21,386 nucleotides of DNA from Bacillota bacterium (lineage in GTDB: Bacteria > Bacillota > Clostridia > Oscillospirales > Oscillospiraceae), in the NCBI GenBank assembly GCA_017861415.1, contig JAGFXS010000015.1, positions 1-21,386 of the forward strand, in the 5' to 3' direction. The translations under genes and the position numbers were made by a program. Below are positions 21,321 through 21,386 of the stretch, piece after piece. A model generated the notes under the pieces. The model had not been told where the DNA came from. It did not search any database and saw only the letters and a program-made list of their open reading frames with translations. The stretch's first letter is position 1; every line of letters begins with the position of its first letter.

Positions 21321-21386
21321 TTATATAATGGGGTTTCCTCTGAGATAGTCCGCCGCTGCCATGCGGCGCTTCCCTTCTCCCTGAAG
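21321..21386 (-). CDS. fmt: C-terminal end of methionyl-tRNA formyltransferase, partial
   Basis: The last 21 codons of a leftward gene that begins beyond the right edge; stop TAA at 21321-21323. The reading ends EGKRRMAAADYLRGNPII, which matches the usual Fmt C-terminus (EGKKRMSAxxFLRG). Fmt formylates the initiator Met-tRNA. fmt directly before rsmB is the normal order in Bacillota, which supports the call despite its shortness. Confidence 0.75.
   Translation of the reverse strand, partial: LQGEGKRRMAAADYLRGNPII

Overview
The window looks like chromosomal DNA from an endospore-forming member of the Bacillota, class Clostridia. An Oscillospiraceae/Ruminococcaceae-type gut clostridium is my best guess. 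The evidence is strong AGGAGG ribosome-binding sites, TTG and GTG starts, U-tract terminators, several sporulation proteins, and a fmt-rsmB-rlmN-prpC-prkC-rsgA gene order typical of Bacillota. The species assignment is inference. I see no rRNA, tRNA, CRISPR array, insertion sequence or prophage.

Left part (1-2850). The left edge holds a very short 5' end of a leftward gene, possibly a corrinoid adenosyltransferase. Next is rplS with its own promoter, leader and terminator. Upstream of rplS is a two-gene leftward operon, an M23/LytM membrane protein followed by an M50 intramembrane protease. This matches spoIVFA-spoIVFB and is preceded by a near-consensus sigma-E promoter. A small rightward Spx/ArsC-family gene follows.

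Middle part (2850-10570). This stretch carries a secreted copper-amine-oxidase-N (stalk) domain protein, an MFS exporter with an inverted repeat over its promoter, a class I aminotransferase, a divergent type III pantothenate kinase (coaX), spoIVA with a second near-consensus sigma-E promoter, and a short formate/nitrite-transporter-family channel. Most genes are single units closed by clear hairpin terminators.

Right part (10570-21386). An MBOAT O-acyltransferase and a DHHW-family partner form a two-gene unit with a sigma-A-type promoter. Beyond them is sipL (SPOCS/DUF3794 repeats plus LysM). Upstream of sipL is a 22-codon gene, 15014-15082, that I identify as spoVM. Then comes the tightly overlapping leftward operon fmt(partial)-rsmB-rlmN-prpC-prkC-rsgA, covering translation maturation plus the PASTA kinase/PP2C phosphatase signalling pair.

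How it fits together. The main theme is building the spore coat base. SpoVM recognises the curved forespore membrane, SpoIVA is the ATP-driven scaffold, and SipL tethers SpoIVA. All three lie within about 7 kb, and a SpoIVFA/SpoIVFB-like pair sits 6 kb further on. The two sigma-E promoters read here place spoIVA and the spoIVF-like operon in the mother-cell programme.
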